Assembly: GCA_902783365.1 (NCBI GenBank)
Contig: CACZQL010000054.1
Location: 1 to 50,029 of the forward strand
Length of the DNA stretch: 50,029 nucleotides
DNA from: an uncultured Bacteroidia bacterium
Lineage (GTDB): Bacteria > Bacteroidota > Bacteroidia > Bacteroidales > F082
Direction of reading: 5' to 3'
In this document: one piece after another, positions 8,280 through 17,555 of the stretch
Layout: every line of letters begins with the position of its first letter
How positions within the stretch are numbered: position 1 is the first letter of the stretch
Program-made: the position numbers and the translations under genes
Notes under the pieces: model-generated
Told to the model about the DNA's origin: nothing
Databases searched by the model: none
What the model saw: the letters and a program-made list of their open reading frames with translations, nothing else

Positions 8280-8293
8280 GATTCACTGGTGTT

Positions 8294-9250
8294 ATGTTTT
8301 TTTCAGTTGTAATACCTTTATATAACAAAGAACCTTATGTCGCAAAAGCCATCCAAAGTGTGCTGGCTCAAACCTATGAGGATTATGAGTTGATCGTTAT
8401 GGATGACGGTAGTAAGGATGATTCGTTTTCAATAGCCTTGAAAACAATCGAGGGTCACGAACACTGTCATTTATATCGGCAAAGAAACAGAGGCGTGAGT
8501 TTGGCTCGAAACAATGGTGCTGCACTTTCGCAAGGTGACTATTTGTGTTTTCTTGATGCAGATGACTGGTGGGAACCGACTTTTTTAGAGGAGATGTCTA
8601 AACTGATTGGGGAGTTTCCTGATGCTGGTATCTATGGAACGAACTATACCATCGTGAATGAAACTAAACATAAAACAAGAGTGGCACCGATAGGAGTGGA
8701 AGAAGGGTTCAAGAAAGGGTATATCAATTATTGCCAGGTTTATTCCAAAACCCTGGCGATGCCGCTGACCTCCATATCTGTTGCGATTCCCCGACTTGTT
8801 TTTGATGAAATGAAAGGCTTTCCCCAAGGTATAAAATTAGGAGAGGATTTTTTACTGTGGATTCATATCGCATTGAAATACAAGGTGGTTTTTTTGAACA
8901 AGCCCTTGGCGTATTACAATCAGGATGTGGATTCATTGCATAGTGGTACTCACAAGAAACGTTATGATCCCGACGCTTTTATGACTTTTTATTTCGGTCA
9001 ATTTGAGAAAGATGAGCAAGAAAATCGCGATTTAAAAGTACTTTTAGATCGCATAAGGGTTTATTCTTTGATGAGTTTTAGGAAGCAAAATCTTTATCCA
9101 GAACTGGTGCGAAATGAGATTGCTAAAGTGGATTTCTCAAATGTGGAGTCAAAATACAAGTTCTATTACAAAGCCCCGTACTGGATAGTGAATGCTTATT
9201 GTCGAATATTGCAGCTGTTATCGCAGATTAAACAAAAACTATTGAAATGA
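8294..9250 (+). CDS. Family 2 glycosyltransferase
   Basis: A 318-residue GT2 with FSVVIPLYNKEPYVAKAIQSV at the start, MDDGSKDDS, RNRGVSLARNNG and FLDADDWWEP (the DxD site). The C-terminal third has a helical, basic tail ending in LLSQIKQKLLK, possibly for peripheral membrane attachment. Its stop overlaps the start of the next acyltransferase gene as ATGA. It would add one sugar to the growing repeat unit; specificity is unknown. It is probably at the head of its own transcript segment, given the T tract before it. Confidence 0.92.
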   Translation: MFFSVVIPLYNKEPYVAKAIQSVLAQTYEDYELIVMDDGSKDDSFSIALKTIEGHEHCHLYRQRNRGVSLARNNGAALSQGDYLCFLDADDWWEPTFLEEMSKLIGEFPDAGIYGTNYTIVNETKHKTRVAPIGVEEGFKKGYINYCQVYSKTLAMPLTSISVAIPRLVFDEMKGFPQGIKLGEDFLLWIHIALKYKVVFLNKPLAYYNQDVDSLHSGTHKKRYDPDAFMTFYFGQFEKDEQENRDLKVLLDRIRVYSLMSFRKQNLYPELVRNEIAKVDFSNVESKYKFYYKAPYWIVNAYCRILQLLSQIKQKLLK

Positions 9251-9792
9251 AGATTATCAAAAAAATACTCGCCAAAATACGTGGGGAGCAGGATATTAAT
9301 AAATTAATTAAAAAAGGATTGAAAATTGGCAAAAATTGTAAGCTTGGGAATTGTACGATAGATCCTTCTCATTGCTTTCATATAACCATTGGCGACAATG
9401 TAACATTTGGTCCCAAAGTACATGTGTTGGCACATGATGCAAGCACAAAACTGTTTCTTAATTACACTAGGGTGGCAAATGTTTCAATAGGATGCAATGT
9501 GTTTATTGGTGCATATAGTATTATTATGCCGGGAGTCCATATCGGCGACAATGTTGTCGTGGGGGCAGGAAGTATTGTGACGCATGACATTCCTCCTAAT
9601 TCAGTTGCAATTGGTTCTCCAGCAAAAGTGGTGAAACAATTATCGGTTTTTCTTGAAGCAAAAAGAAAAGAAATGACCGATGGCAATAAGTTTGATGAGG
9701 AATACACTGTACGTAATACTCAGTTTTCAAAACACCATCGTGACAGACTAACAGAAGTTTGTGAAGATTATGGATGTGTTTATGTAGAATAG
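9247..9792 (+). CDS. Hexapeptide acyltransferase (CysE/WcaB-like)
   Basis: A 181-residue left-handed beta-helix acyltransferase. Repeats are clear in ITIGDNVTFGPKVHVLAHDAS, VSIGCNVFIGAYSIIMPGVHIG and NVVVGAGSIVTHDIPPNSV, followed by the AIGSPAKVV ending typical of NodL/LacA/maltose O-acetyltransferase relatives. HVLAHDAS carries a histidine in the usual catalytic place. It is coupled by ATGA to the GT2 before it, which suggests it O-acetylates the sugar that this transferase adds. About 45 extra residues follow the helix and are of unknown role. Confidence 0.88.
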   Translation: MKIIKKILAKIRGEQDINKLIKKGLKIGKNCKLGNCTIDPSHCFHITIGDNVTFGPKVHVLAHDASTKLFLNYTRVANVSIGCNVFIGAYSIIMPGVHIGDNVVVGAGSIVTHDIPPNSVAIGSPAKVVKQLSVFLEAKRKEMTDGNKFDEEYTVRNTQFSKHHRDRLTEVCEDYGCVYVE

Positions 9793-9824
9793 TCATATAT
9801 TATATTGTTAATTGTTTTAATACG

Positions 9825-10712
9825 ATGATTATCAATAGATTAGCTGTGCGTTTTAACGCAAGGTATTGGACTATAGGCTTTGTGAATAATGGATTGGATG
9901 GTATAATGAACGATAATCCCATCCAAGTTGAATGGCTAAAAATGCCAAAGAATTGTTGGTTTGCAGACCCTTTTATTCTGGAGGTTAACAATGATGAAAT
10001 ACAGGTTCTTGTTGAGGAAAAACTTGTGGGGTCTGATAAAGGAGTAATAACATTATTAAAGGTGGATAGGCAGAGTTGGGAGCTAAAGTCTAAAAAGATT
10101 GTGCTTGAACTTAAAACCCATCTGAGTTTTCCCTGTATATTGCGAGAAAAGGGAAAGATTTATATCTATCCTGAAAGCGCTTGCAGCGGAAAACTTGATA
10201 TGTATGAATACAATCCGATAACAGAAACTACAAGCTATTTCAAAACAATATGTGATGATGAGGTTTGGGATTCATGTATTACCGACCGATTTGGAGAAAA
10301 AATGCTTTTTACGGCTGCACACAACGATAAAGTACTTGATATTTACAAATGGGATGATGCCAAAAGTCGTTTTCTGCCTTGGAAGCAGGTGCATTCAGAT
10401 AACAAGAACTCGCGTATGGGCGGTCAATTATTTGAATACCAAGGCGATGTTTATTATCCAGCACAAGACTGCAATAGAAATTATGGCTCTGCTATTCAGA
10501 TTAAGAAAATCAATTATTCAGATGACCTTTTCTCATTTGAGACGGTGAGAAGATTAACATCGAACCACCCTAAGATGAAGCTTGGACTGCACACAATGAA
10601 TGAATATAAAGGTATTGTTGTTATTGATGTTTATGGATACAGGTATCCTTTGTTGGGAAAAGTTGTAGATTGGATGGTGAAAATGAAAAAGAAACTGTTA
10701 TCTAAACGTTGA
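9825..10712 (+). CDS. GINT1-like N-terminal domain protein (beta-propeller, putative transferase)
   Basis: A 295-residue protein. KNCWFADPFI, SFPCILREKGKIYIYPES, DSCITDRFGEKMLFTA and SRMGGQLFEYQGDVYYPAQDC are repeated blade-like units of a five-bladed propeller as in glycoside hydrolase family 43. This set is typical of proteins annotated as glucosamine inositolphosphorylceramide transferase 1 N-terminal domain, found in bacterial polysaccharide loci. In plants that domain precedes a glycosyltransferase; its bacterial role is not established to my knowledge. ATG 9825 is chosen over the longer 9774 start, which overlaps the upstream gene and adds a non-conserved stretch. Confidence 0.7.
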   Translation: MIINRLAVRFNARYWTIGFVNNGLDGIMNDNPIQVEWLKMPKNCWFADPFILEVNNDEIQVLVEEKLVGSDKGVITLLKVDRQSWELKSKKIVLELKTHLSFPCILREKGKIYIYPESACSGKLDMYEYNPITETTSYFKTICDDEVWDSCITDRFGEKMLFTAAHNDKVLDIYKWDDAKSRFLPWKQVHSDNKNSRMGGQLFEYQGDVYYPAQDCNRNYGSAIQIKKINYSDDLFSFETVRRLTSNHPKMKLGLHTMNEYKGIVVIDVYGYRYPLLGKVVDWMVKMKKKLLSKR

Positions 10713-10724
10713 AATTGTAATGAT

Positions 10725-11477
10725 ATGGAAAACAACGAAATAAAATATGTCTTGAAGTGGACAGACAAAATAGATGATAAGTCAATTGAAGATTTTTTAA
10801 ACGTTGAAAATGCTGTTTTTAGTGGGTTTACTAGACAGTTGCTTGAAAATAAGTATTTGAATAATATTTACGGGCCCTCATTGATTACGATAGCATATTT
10901 GGATGGAAAGCCTGTGGCTGCTGATTCAATGATAAGGAATGATATTAATGGTCTTGCCTATCAAAGTGCTGACACTTGTGTGCTTGAAGATTGTAGAGGG
11001 AAAGGAGTTTTTTTACAAATGAAAAAAAAGGAGATTGAAATGATAGGAGAAAACACTATCTTTTTTGGTTTTCCTAATGGAAATTCATTTCATGGTTTTG
11101 TTAAAATGGGATGGAATGTTCAATGTGGATTGTATCCGAAATATCTCATATTTCCTTTTTTATACGATTTAAGAAATCGGGAACTTATTGATTTTGAATA
11201 TGCCAAATGGTTGAGTCATTCAAGTCATAAGTTCTATTATTATAAATGTGGACATAATTATTATTTAATCAAGCAAGGGCAGAAGTGCTTTCAGATGATT
11301 GGAAGGATAGAACGTGATGCAGCCTTGCTTTTTGAGAGGAAAAAACATCCTGGAGTTATTAAATATTACAGTAAAAAGAAATTTATTTTTAATAATAAAT
11401 ATTATGGAAGTATTATTACATATGGGAACCCCCAATTCGATATCCCGTATTGGAAACATGATACTTTTATTGGCTGA
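10725..11477 (+). CDS. GNAT-type N-acetyltransferase
   Basis: A 250-residue protein resembling GNAT acyltransferases: AYLDGKPVAADSMI is the central strand pair, DTCVLEDCRGKGVFLQMKKKEI holds the R-G-x-G-type acyl-CoA phosphate loop, and FFGFPNGNSFHGFVKMGW matches the end of the domain as in FemAB/GNAT relatives in sugar loci. It starts 12 bases after the previous stop and is very A+T rich. It probably N- or O-acylates a sugar of the glycan. Confidence 0.75.
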   Translation: MENNEIKYVLKWTDKIDDKSIEDFLNVENAVFSGFTRQLLENKYLNNIYGPSLITIAYLDGKPVAADSMIRNDINGLAYQSADTCVLEDCRGKGVFLQMKKKEIEMIGENTIFFGFPNGNSFHGFVKMGWNVQCGLYPKYLIFPFLYDLRNRELIDFEYAKWLSHSSHKFYYYKCGHNYYLIKQGQKCFQMIGRIERDAALLFERKKHPGVIKYYSKKKFIFNNKYYGSIITYGNPQFDIPYWKHDTFIG

Positions 11478-11503
11478 AAATCAATAAAACAATTATCTGC
11501 AAA

Positions 11504-12220
11504 ATGATACCCCGTATAATACATTATTGTTGGTTCGGTCGTGGGGAAATGTCACAATTGGCAAAAGATTGCATTGCCTCATGGCATAAGTTTATGCCCG
11601 ATTGGGAATACAAGCTTTGGAATGAGGAGAATTTCGATGTCAACATCATTCCATATTCAAGCGAAGCCTACAAGGCAGGGAAATATGCTTTTGTGAGTGA
11701 TATTGCCAGATTATGGGCGGTCGAAAAAGAAGGAGGCATTTACCTTGATGTCGATTTTGAGGTATATAAATCCTTTGAACCTCTTTTGAATTATAAAGCT
11801 TTCGCCGGTTTTGAAGGATGCAAACGCAAACTATTGATGATGGGCGTTTTCGGCAGTGAGGCGCATGGAGAATGGGTTAATGAGATTTGGCACATGTATG
11901 ATGATCGTCATTTTTTGTTGCCAGATGGCAGCTGTGATTTAACTACTAATGTGCTGGCTGCAACTCAATGTATGGCGAAATCTGGATTCCAACAGAATTG
12001 GCAAGAGCAGGATTATAAGGATTTACATGTTTTCCCCACTGATTATTTTTCCCCCAAGCATACTACTGGAGAATACTTCAGAACAGATAACACTTTTTGT
12101 GAGCATAAAGGTGTGAGCTCATGGGCTAATCAGCAAGGTGGCAAAAAAAGGATTGCCAGTATTATTGGTGCAAAAAACATGACTCGTTTGATAAAGATAA
12201 AAAGAAAACTGTTTGGATGA
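11504..12220 (+). CDS. GT32-family glycosyltransferase
   Basis: A 238-residue GT32 (Och1/capsular polysaccharide synthesis protein) enzyme. IPRIIHYCWFGRGEM opens the protein, SWHKFMPDWEYKLWNEENFD follows, and YAFVSDIARLWAVEKEGGIY leads into YLDVDFEVYK, whose DVD is the DxD motif. Family members transfer mannose, galactose or GlcNAc from nucleotide donors. Base composition is more balanced than in the two preceding genes. A 98-base gap follows, in which I see nothing certain. Confidence 0.92.
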   Translation: MIPRIIHYCWFGRGEMSQLAKDCIASWHKFMPDWEYKLWNEENFDVNIIPYSSEAYKAGKYAFVSDIARLWAVEKEGGIYLDVDFEVYKSFEPLLNYKAFAGFEGCKRKLLMMGVFGSEAHGEWVNEIWHMYDDRHFLLPDGSCDLTTNVLAATQCMAKSGFQQNWQEQDYKDLHVFPTDYFSPKHTTGEYFRTDNTFCEHKGVSSWANQQGGKKRIASIIGAKNMTRLIKIKRKLFG

Positions 12221-12318
12221 ACGATTCAATTTATTAAATGTTGTTCTGTAGTCGCATTGCTTGAATGCTTGGTCTCAATTTGGATTTGTTATTTAAAGTT
12301 AATTGTTTTTGATTCAGT

Positions 12319-13467
12319 TTGAAGAGAATTCTACTTGTTTTTGGCACTCGTCCTGAAGCCATTAAGATGGCACCTTTGGTTCATGAATTCAAAAAGTACC
12401 CTGATCAATTTGAAACCTTGGTTTGTGTGACCGGTCAACATCGGGAATTGTTAGACCAAGTGATGGATCTGTTTCAAATCGTTCCCGATGTGGATTTGAA
12501 CATCATGAAAAGCGGGCAAGATTTGTATGATATTACTAGCAGGGTGCTGTTGGGAATGCGGAGTGTGTTCCAAGAGATGTCTCCCGACTTGGTGTTGGTG
12601 CATGGTGATACGACAACCTCTATGGCCGCTGCGTTAGCTGCTTTCTATCAACAGATTCCTGTTGGGCATGTGGAAGCTGGACTCCGTACAGGGGACATTT
12701 ATAGCCCATGGCCCGAAGAGATGAACCGTTTGATAACGGGAAGGATAGCCTCGTATCATTTTTCCCCTACTCCGTTGTCTAAGCAAAATTTGTTAAACGA
12801 AAATGTGAAATCTGAACACATCATTGTGACTGGTAATACAGTGATTGATGCTTTGCATTGGGTGGTTAACAGGATTCATTCTGAACAAGGACTTCGTGAT
12901 ACACTTCATGATGACGTTTTGCGTTTTGGCTATGATACGGCCAGATTGGCAAAGAATAAACGCTTGGTTTTGATTACAGGTCACCGTCGCGAGAACTTCG
13001 GTGAGGGCTTTTTGAACATCTGTCATGCGATTAAGGCTTTGGCAGTGCATTATCCAGAGGTTGATTTTGTGTATCCAGTACATCTGAATCCAAATGTAAG
13101 GAAACCTGTCATGGAATTATTGGCTGATGGTGCAGAAAACGTGTTCTTGATCGATCCGTTGCAGTATTTGCCATTTGTATATCTGATGGAACGGGCCTAT
13201 CTGATTCTGACAGATAGTGGAGGAATCCAAGAGGAGGCTCCAGGTTTGGGTAAACCGGTATTGGTGATGCGAGACACTACAGAACGTCCAGAGGCAGTGG
13301 AGGCTGGCACGGTCCTACTGGTTGGCGCGAATCGAGAAAGGATTGAGCGTGGAGTGTCCCAATTGCTGGATGATAAAGGCCTATATAAAAAAATGAGTGA
13401 GTCGAAGAATCCATTTGGTGACGGGTCGGCTTGTCAGAGAATTGTGAATTATTGTGTGTCGATTTAA
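12319..13467 (+). CDS. wecB: UDP-N-acetylglucosamine 2-epimerase (non-hydrolysing)
   Basis: A 382-residue epimerase converting UDP-GlcNAc to UDP-ManNAc. It begins [18 protein letters not shown], and the catalytic set known from E. coli WecB is present: D97 (HGDTT), E119 (HVEAGLR), E133 (PEEMNR) and H222 (TGHRREN). The start is TTG 12319; the frame before it gives no better start, and the first ATG (codon 17) would remove the GTRPEA loop. It supplies ManNAc for the polymer. No UDP-ManNAc dehydrogenase is in the window, so ManNAc may be used as such. A second, distinct epimerase lies at 20433-21521. Confidence 0.95.
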   Translation: MKRILLVFGTRPEAIKMAPLVHEFKKYPDQFETLVCVTGQHRELLDQVMDLFQIVPDVDLNIMKSGQDLYDITSRVLLGMRSVFQEMSPDLVLVHGDTTTSMAAALAAFYQQIPVGHVEAGLRTGDIYSPWPEEMNRLITGRIASYHFSPTPLSKQNLLNENVKSEHIIVTGNTVIDALHWVVNRIHSEQGLRDTLHDDVLRFGYDTARLAKNKRLVLITGHRRENFGEGFLNICHAIKALAVHYPEVDFVYPVHLNPNVRKPVMELLADGAENVFLIDPLQYLPFVYLMERAYLILTDSGGIQEEAPGLGKPVLVMRDTTERPEAVEAGTVLLVGANRERIERGVSQLLDDKGLYKKMSESKNPFGDGSACQRIVNYCVSI

Positions 13468-13526
13468 TTTGCAAAACGATACATAAATAGAGATTTGTTG
13501 GATAAAATCTAAAGTTTTTTGTTCGG

Positions 13527-14408
13527 ATGAATGGGCTGATTTATAAGGTGCTGCGTTATACAGGCATTGCATGGCTATGGCGTGAAATTGTTCAGCGAAA
13601 CAAAGTGACGTTTCTGCTGTTTCATGATATGTCTGCTGATGATGCGAAGAGGAACTTGAACTATTTGAATAGGCACTACCATATTATCGGCCTCAATGAT
13701 TATCTTGAGGCAGTACGAGGAGTAGGGAAATTACCCAATAAAGCGGTTGTCATCACTTTTGATGACGGTCATTTGAGCAACTATAAGCTCTATCCTATTA
13801 TTGAGCAACTTGGTATTCCCGTGACTATTTTTTTGTGCTCTTCTATTGTTGGTACAAATCGCCACTTTTGGTTTAGACATTCCGAAGCTGTAAAGCGTGA
13901 TGTGGAAGCACTAAAAAGCATGAACAATAGTGAGCGGTTGCAGAAACTCCAAACGATGGGGTTCTCACAAGAACAGGAATTTGAGGATCGACAGGCCTTA
14001 AGTTGTAAGGAGATTGAGGAGATGAAATCAAAGGTGGACTTTCAATCGCATTCATGTTATCACCCTATCCTTCCGAAGTGTGATGATGTTACTTCACGAG
14101 AGGAGATTGTCGTTTCTAAACAGCAGTTGGAGTCTTCGTTTGGATTGGATATTTATGCCCTCTCATACCCCAATGGCGACTATTCTGATAGAGACATTAG
14201 GGTTGCTAAGGAAGCAGGTTATCAGTGCGGTATCACGGTGGATTCAGGGTACAACAATCTCCACTCAGACTTGTTCCGCTTGAAAAGATTCTCGGTGAAT
14301 GATGCCAAATCCATCACCGAGTTAATGGTTAAAGCCAGCGGCATATATGCCTTGATCAAACATAGACTGCACAAGCCCTCATACGGCTACAAACCCTCAA
14401 AGTCATGA
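13527..14408 (+). CDS. NodB-like polysaccharide deacetylase
   Basis: A 293-residue carbohydrate esterase 4-type protein. VVITFDDGH at 75-82 gives the catalytic base and metal Asp, SHSCYHP at 174-180 gives the two metal His residues (H175, H179), and LSYPNGDYSD matches the next family motif. There is no signal peptide, so it works in the cytoplasm or at its membrane face. It would remove an N- or O-acetyl group from an intermediate. Its end overlaps the formyltransferase-like gene by four bases, which fits deacetylation followed by re-acylation of the same amino group. Confidence 0.9.
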   Translation: MNGLIYKVLRYTGIAWLWREIVQRNKVTFLLFHDMSADDAKRNLNYLNRHYHIIGLNDYLEAVRGVGKLPNKAVVITFDDGHLSNYKLYPIIEQLGIPVTIFLCSSIVGTNRHFWFRHSEAVKRDVEALKSMNNSERLQKLQTMGFSQEQEFEDRQALSCKEIEEMKSKVDFQSHSCYHPILPKCDDVTSREEIVVSKQQLESSFGLDIYALSYPNGDYSDRDIRVAKEAGYQCGITVDSGYNNLHSDLFRLKRFSVNDAKSITELMVKASGIYALIKHRLHKPSYGYKPSKS

Positions 14409-15151
14409 GAATTGTCGTTCTTTCTGGTTCGGGATTAAATGAGTTTCAACTACAAGTGTTGAAGCCTATTGTTGATGACCATTCGATTGAAGTAGTCGGT
14501 GCCTTGATTGACAATCGTCCCAAGCCTTCGTTTAAGAAACGTTTCCTTAAGAATCTCAAACGTGGGCGAGGAGGATATATGTTGGTGATGTTTTTCAAGA
14601 GTAGGCGACATAAGAGTGATTCCTCTGTAGCTGCAAAGGATTATTTTGGGAGCATTGGAGTGCCCTGTCTGGTTACTCGTGAGCCTTATAGCGAAACAAC
14701 TGTTGCGAACTTAAAGGCATGGCAACCTGATGTTATGGTGATGTTGGGAGGTTTTGGTATTGTGAAAGAGCCTCTGTTGTCATTGGCATCTCATGGTGTT
14801 TTATCTTATCATCATGGCAATATGAGGAAATACCGCGGACAACCAGTTGGTTTTTGGGAGCTGTATAACGGTGAAAAAGAAATGGGGGTTACTGTCCAAA
14901 AACTTGCTGCTGGCATTGACAAAGGAATACCGATTGTAGAGATGACCATTCCCATTGAAAAGGATGACAATGTGAAGAGCTTGTGTGAAAGGGCTTTAGA
15001 GTTCAGTGTCCCAATGATGCATAAAGCTCTTCAATTAGTAGGGGAACCGAATTTTATCCCGATCGAAATACAAAAATTCGGTCCTATTTATACCTTACCA
15101 AATTTGAGACAATATCTTCGATTACAATGTAAGTTGCGTTTTAGAAGATGA
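14405..15151 (+). CDS. Formyltransferase-fold protein, putative sugar N-formyltransferase
   Basis: A 248-residue protein with the Formyl_trans_N fold. GVLSYHHGNMRKYRGQ at 131-146 matches the GxINIHPSLLPxYRG motif and GVTVQKLAAGIDKG at 161-174 matches the segment with the catalytic Asp (D172). His136 and Asp172 of the Asn-His-Asp triad are present, but the Asn is Ser134. Known sugar members use 10-formyl-tetrahydrofolate to formylate amino-sugars. Being coupled to a deacetylase on one side and a GT-C protein on the other supports a glycan role. The Asn change could mean altered or lost activity. Confidence 0.8.
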   Translation: MRIVVLSGSGLNEFQLQVLKPIVDDHSIEVVGALIDNRPKPSFKKRFLKNLKRGRGGYMLVMFFKSRRHKSDSSVAAKDYFGSIGVPCLVTREPYSETTVANLKAWQPDVMVMLGGFGIVKEPLLSLASHGVLSYHHGNMRKYRGQPVGFWELYNGEKEMGVTVQKLAAGIDKGIPIVEMTIPIEKDDNVKSLCERALEFSVPMMHKALQLVGEPNFIPIEIQKFGPIYTLPNLRQYLRLQCKLRFRR

Positions 15152-16551
15152 TACCATTTTTTCCGAAACAGATAGCTACTAAAGCCATCGTATTTTATCT
15201 TGCCACGTTGGCAATTGTTAGCGTTTTTTTTATTAATTATGCGATGGGGGTGGTGTATATCCTGTTGGGTGTGATGTGGGTCGTCGGTTTTTTCTTGTTG
15301 AGTAATTATTGCAGTGTGAGATGGAGATGTATTCCTGAAAAGCAGTGGAAGAGTCGTTTATTCTTGACCGCATTGGGATTGAGATGGGCTTGGGTGGTTT
15401 TCTCTTATTTTTTCTATCAAGCTAAAACAGGTCAGCCCTTTGAGTTCGCTGCCGCTGATGCGTTTTGGTATTACGAGGAGTCAGTAGGGAATCGTAACAC
15501 CTCAATATCAGATATATGGGGCTATTTATTTGTTCACTCCCAAACGGTTTCTGATTCTGGATACGTTTTTTATTTGTCTTTGCTATGTAAAATCGTTGGA
15601 GACAGTATCATCCTTCCTCGTTTGGTGAATGCGATTCTTGGTGCGTGGACTTGTGTCTTAATGTATCAATTAACCAAGCGAATCGTTGGAGAGGAAGCTG
15701 GTAGGTTGGCGGCGGTTTTTTCTTGTTTTATGCCCAATTTGATTTATTATTGCGGCTTGCATTTAAAGGAAACCGTAATGATTTTTTTGCTGGTGGCTTT
15801 TTTGGAGCGTGCCGATCATTTGTTGAGGAGTCAAAAGTATAATGTTTGGACTATTATTGTACCTATCCTGTTATTGGTGAGTCTGTTTACTTTCCGCACG
15901 GTACTGGGTGCTGCGTCCGCTTTTGCTTTTGTAACAGGATTGGTGTTTACAAGGACTTCGGTAGTTGGTCGGAAAAAACGAGTGATGATTATTGCATGGG
16001 GTGCTTTAGCTGTATTGACGTTGGCGGGTGGAGTTATTGTGAATGAGATACAGGGGGTGTGGGAGGATCGTGGAAGCAATCAGGAAAACAAGCGCTTGAT
16101 GCAAACAAACAAAGGCAATCAATGGGCAAAATATGCTACGGGTGCCGTGATGGCACCTATGATGTTTGTGTTGCCGTTCCCTACTATGGTGGATGTGGAT
16201 GAACAATACAACCAACAAATACTGAGTGGAGGTAATTATGTTAGGAATTTCTTTGGCGGTTTTGTGTTGTTGGCAGTGTTTAGTGCTATTTTTTTAAAAA
16301 AGAATTGGCGGGATCTGTCATTGATAGGCTCTTTTGTGGTTGCCTATTTAGGTATTGTTTCCGCTAGTGGATTTGCTAACTCTGAGCGATTTCTCTTGCC
16401 AGGTTTGCCTGTGTTGTTAATCCTGGCAGCCTATGGCGTGTCTTTGCTGAATGCCAAAAATTATCGTTATATCAAGAATTGGTTTATCATCGTCCCTGTG
16501 ATGATTATCGGCTGGGCCGTGTTTAAACTGGGCTCACGAGGTTTGTTATGA
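15148..16551 (+). CDS. Polytopic GT-C type membrane glycosyltransferase (GT39-like)
   Basis: A 467-residue membrane protein with roughly 10-12 hydrophobic segments. AAADAFWYYEES at 101-112 puts an Asp (D104) in a long early loop, as in GT-C enzymes, and the region NAILGAWTCVLMYQLTKRIV then CFMPNLIYYCGLHLKETVM is the typical GT39/GT83 pattern. GT-C enzymes use lipid-linked sugars on the far side of the membrane. An O-unit polymerase (Wzy) role is the main alternative, and no other Wzy candidate is in the window. It overlaps its neighbours by four bases at both ends. Confidence 0.65.
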   Translation: MIPFFPKQIATKAIVFYLATLAIVSVFFINYAMGVVYILLGVMWVVGFFLLSNYCSVRWRCIPEKQWKSRLFLTALGLRWAWVVFSYFFYQAKTGQPFEFAAADAFWYYEESVGNRNTSISDIWGYLFVHSQTVSDSGYVFYLSLLCKIVGDSIILPRLVNAILGAWTCVLMYQLTKRIVGEEAGRLAAVFSCFMPNLIYYCGLHLKETVMIFLLVAFLERADHLLRSQKYNVWTIIVPILLLVSLFTFRTVLGAASAFAFVTGLVFTRTSVVGRKKRVMIIAWGALAVLTLAGGVIVNEIQGVWEDRGSNQENKRLMQTNKGNQWAKYATGAVMAPMMFVLPFPTMVDVDEQYNQQILSGGNYVRNFFGGFVLLAVFSAIFLKKNWRDLSLIGSFVVAYLGIVSASGFANSERFLLPGLPVLLILAAYGVSLLNAKNYRYIKNWFIIVPVMIIGWAVFKLGSRGLL

Positions 16552-17555
16552 GAATTCTATTGATATGTAATTATAAGCCAGGGGTGGGAGGTATTTCTGG
16601 TCAAGTGGAGATCCTGCAAAAGAATCTTCAAGGAGAGGGACATATTGCAGTTGTCTTTAGTACTAAAGCTTCTTTGAAAAAACGCTTGGTAATGTTTCCC
16701 CAACTTAAACGTAGGGCAGAAGGTTACGATGTGCTACATATCCATTGTTGCTCGGGTTGGGGTTTTCTTCCCGCTGTATTGGGTGTGACCGTGGGTAAAC
16801 AGTTAGGGAAAAGAATCGTCCTGACCTATCACGGTGGAGGAGGGGAGCGGTTCTTCGATAAGCATCCTAGACTGGTACGAAAGTATTTGATGCGAACCGA
16901 TGTCAATATCGTGTTGTCTGGTTTTCTGGCAAATGTGTTTCAAAAGCACCACCTGCCTTATCGGATTATCCCCAACATTATTGAACTGGATGATGCCTGG
17001 TTTAGAATCCGACAGCCTATCCAACCCCACTTTATGTGCGTCCGTGCCCATGAAGAGTTATATAACATCCCCTGCATCTTGCGTGCCTTTCAACGTGTGC
17101 AACAACAAATTCCAAAAGCAACCTTGATGCTCGTAGGTGGAGGCTCCCTACATGAGGATTTGAAGCGACAAGTGGAGCAAATGGGTCTTTCCAACGTGGT
17201 GTTCACTGGTCGAGTTGACAACAGTGAGATTGTGAAATACTTGGATCAAGCAGATGTCATGTTATCTGCGCCAAAGATTGATAATATGCCCGTGTCGTTG
17301 ATTGAAGCCATGAATGCTGGGATGCTGGTTATTTCTTCAAGGGTTGGCGGAGTACCTTACTTGGTTGAGGATGGCGTGAGTGGTCTGCTGTTTGAAAGTG
17401 ATAATGATGTCGAATTGGCAGATAAAATGATTTGGATAACTAATCATCAAAATACAGCTCACAATATGGTGATAAAGGCCAAACAAATGGTTCAACAATA
17501 CCAATGGGCGAGTGTGAAAAATAAACTATATGTAACTTATGGGATTCATTCATGA
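16548..17555 (+). CDS. Family 4 glycosyltransferase
   Basis: A 335-residue GT-B enzyme. RILLICNYKPGVGGISGQ has the glycine-rich acceptor-side loop, VLTYHGGGGERFF the usual HG motif, and SAPKIDNMPVSLIEAMNAGM contains the E-x7-E nucleotide-sugar signature of GT4. Its start overlaps the GT-C gene and its end overlaps the next gene by 17 bases. It probably forms a retaining glycosidic bond in the repeat unit on the cytoplasmic side. Confidence 0.93.
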   Translation: MRILLICNYKPGVGGISGQVEILQKNLQGEGHIAVVFSTKASLKKRLVMFPQLKRRAEGYDVLHIHCCSGWGFLPAVLGVTVGKQLGKRIVLTYHGGGGERFFDKHPRLVRKYLMRTDVNIVLSGFLANVFQKHHLPYRIIPNIIELDDAWFRIRQPIQPHFMCVRAHEELYNIPCILRAFQRVQQQIPKATLMLVGGGSLHEDLKRQVEQMGLSNVVFTGRVDNSEIVKYLDQADVMLSAPKIDNMPVSLIEAMNAGMLVISSRVGGVPYLVEDGVSGLLFESDNDVELADKMIWITNHQNTAHNMVIKAKQMVQQYQWASVKNKLYVTYGIHS

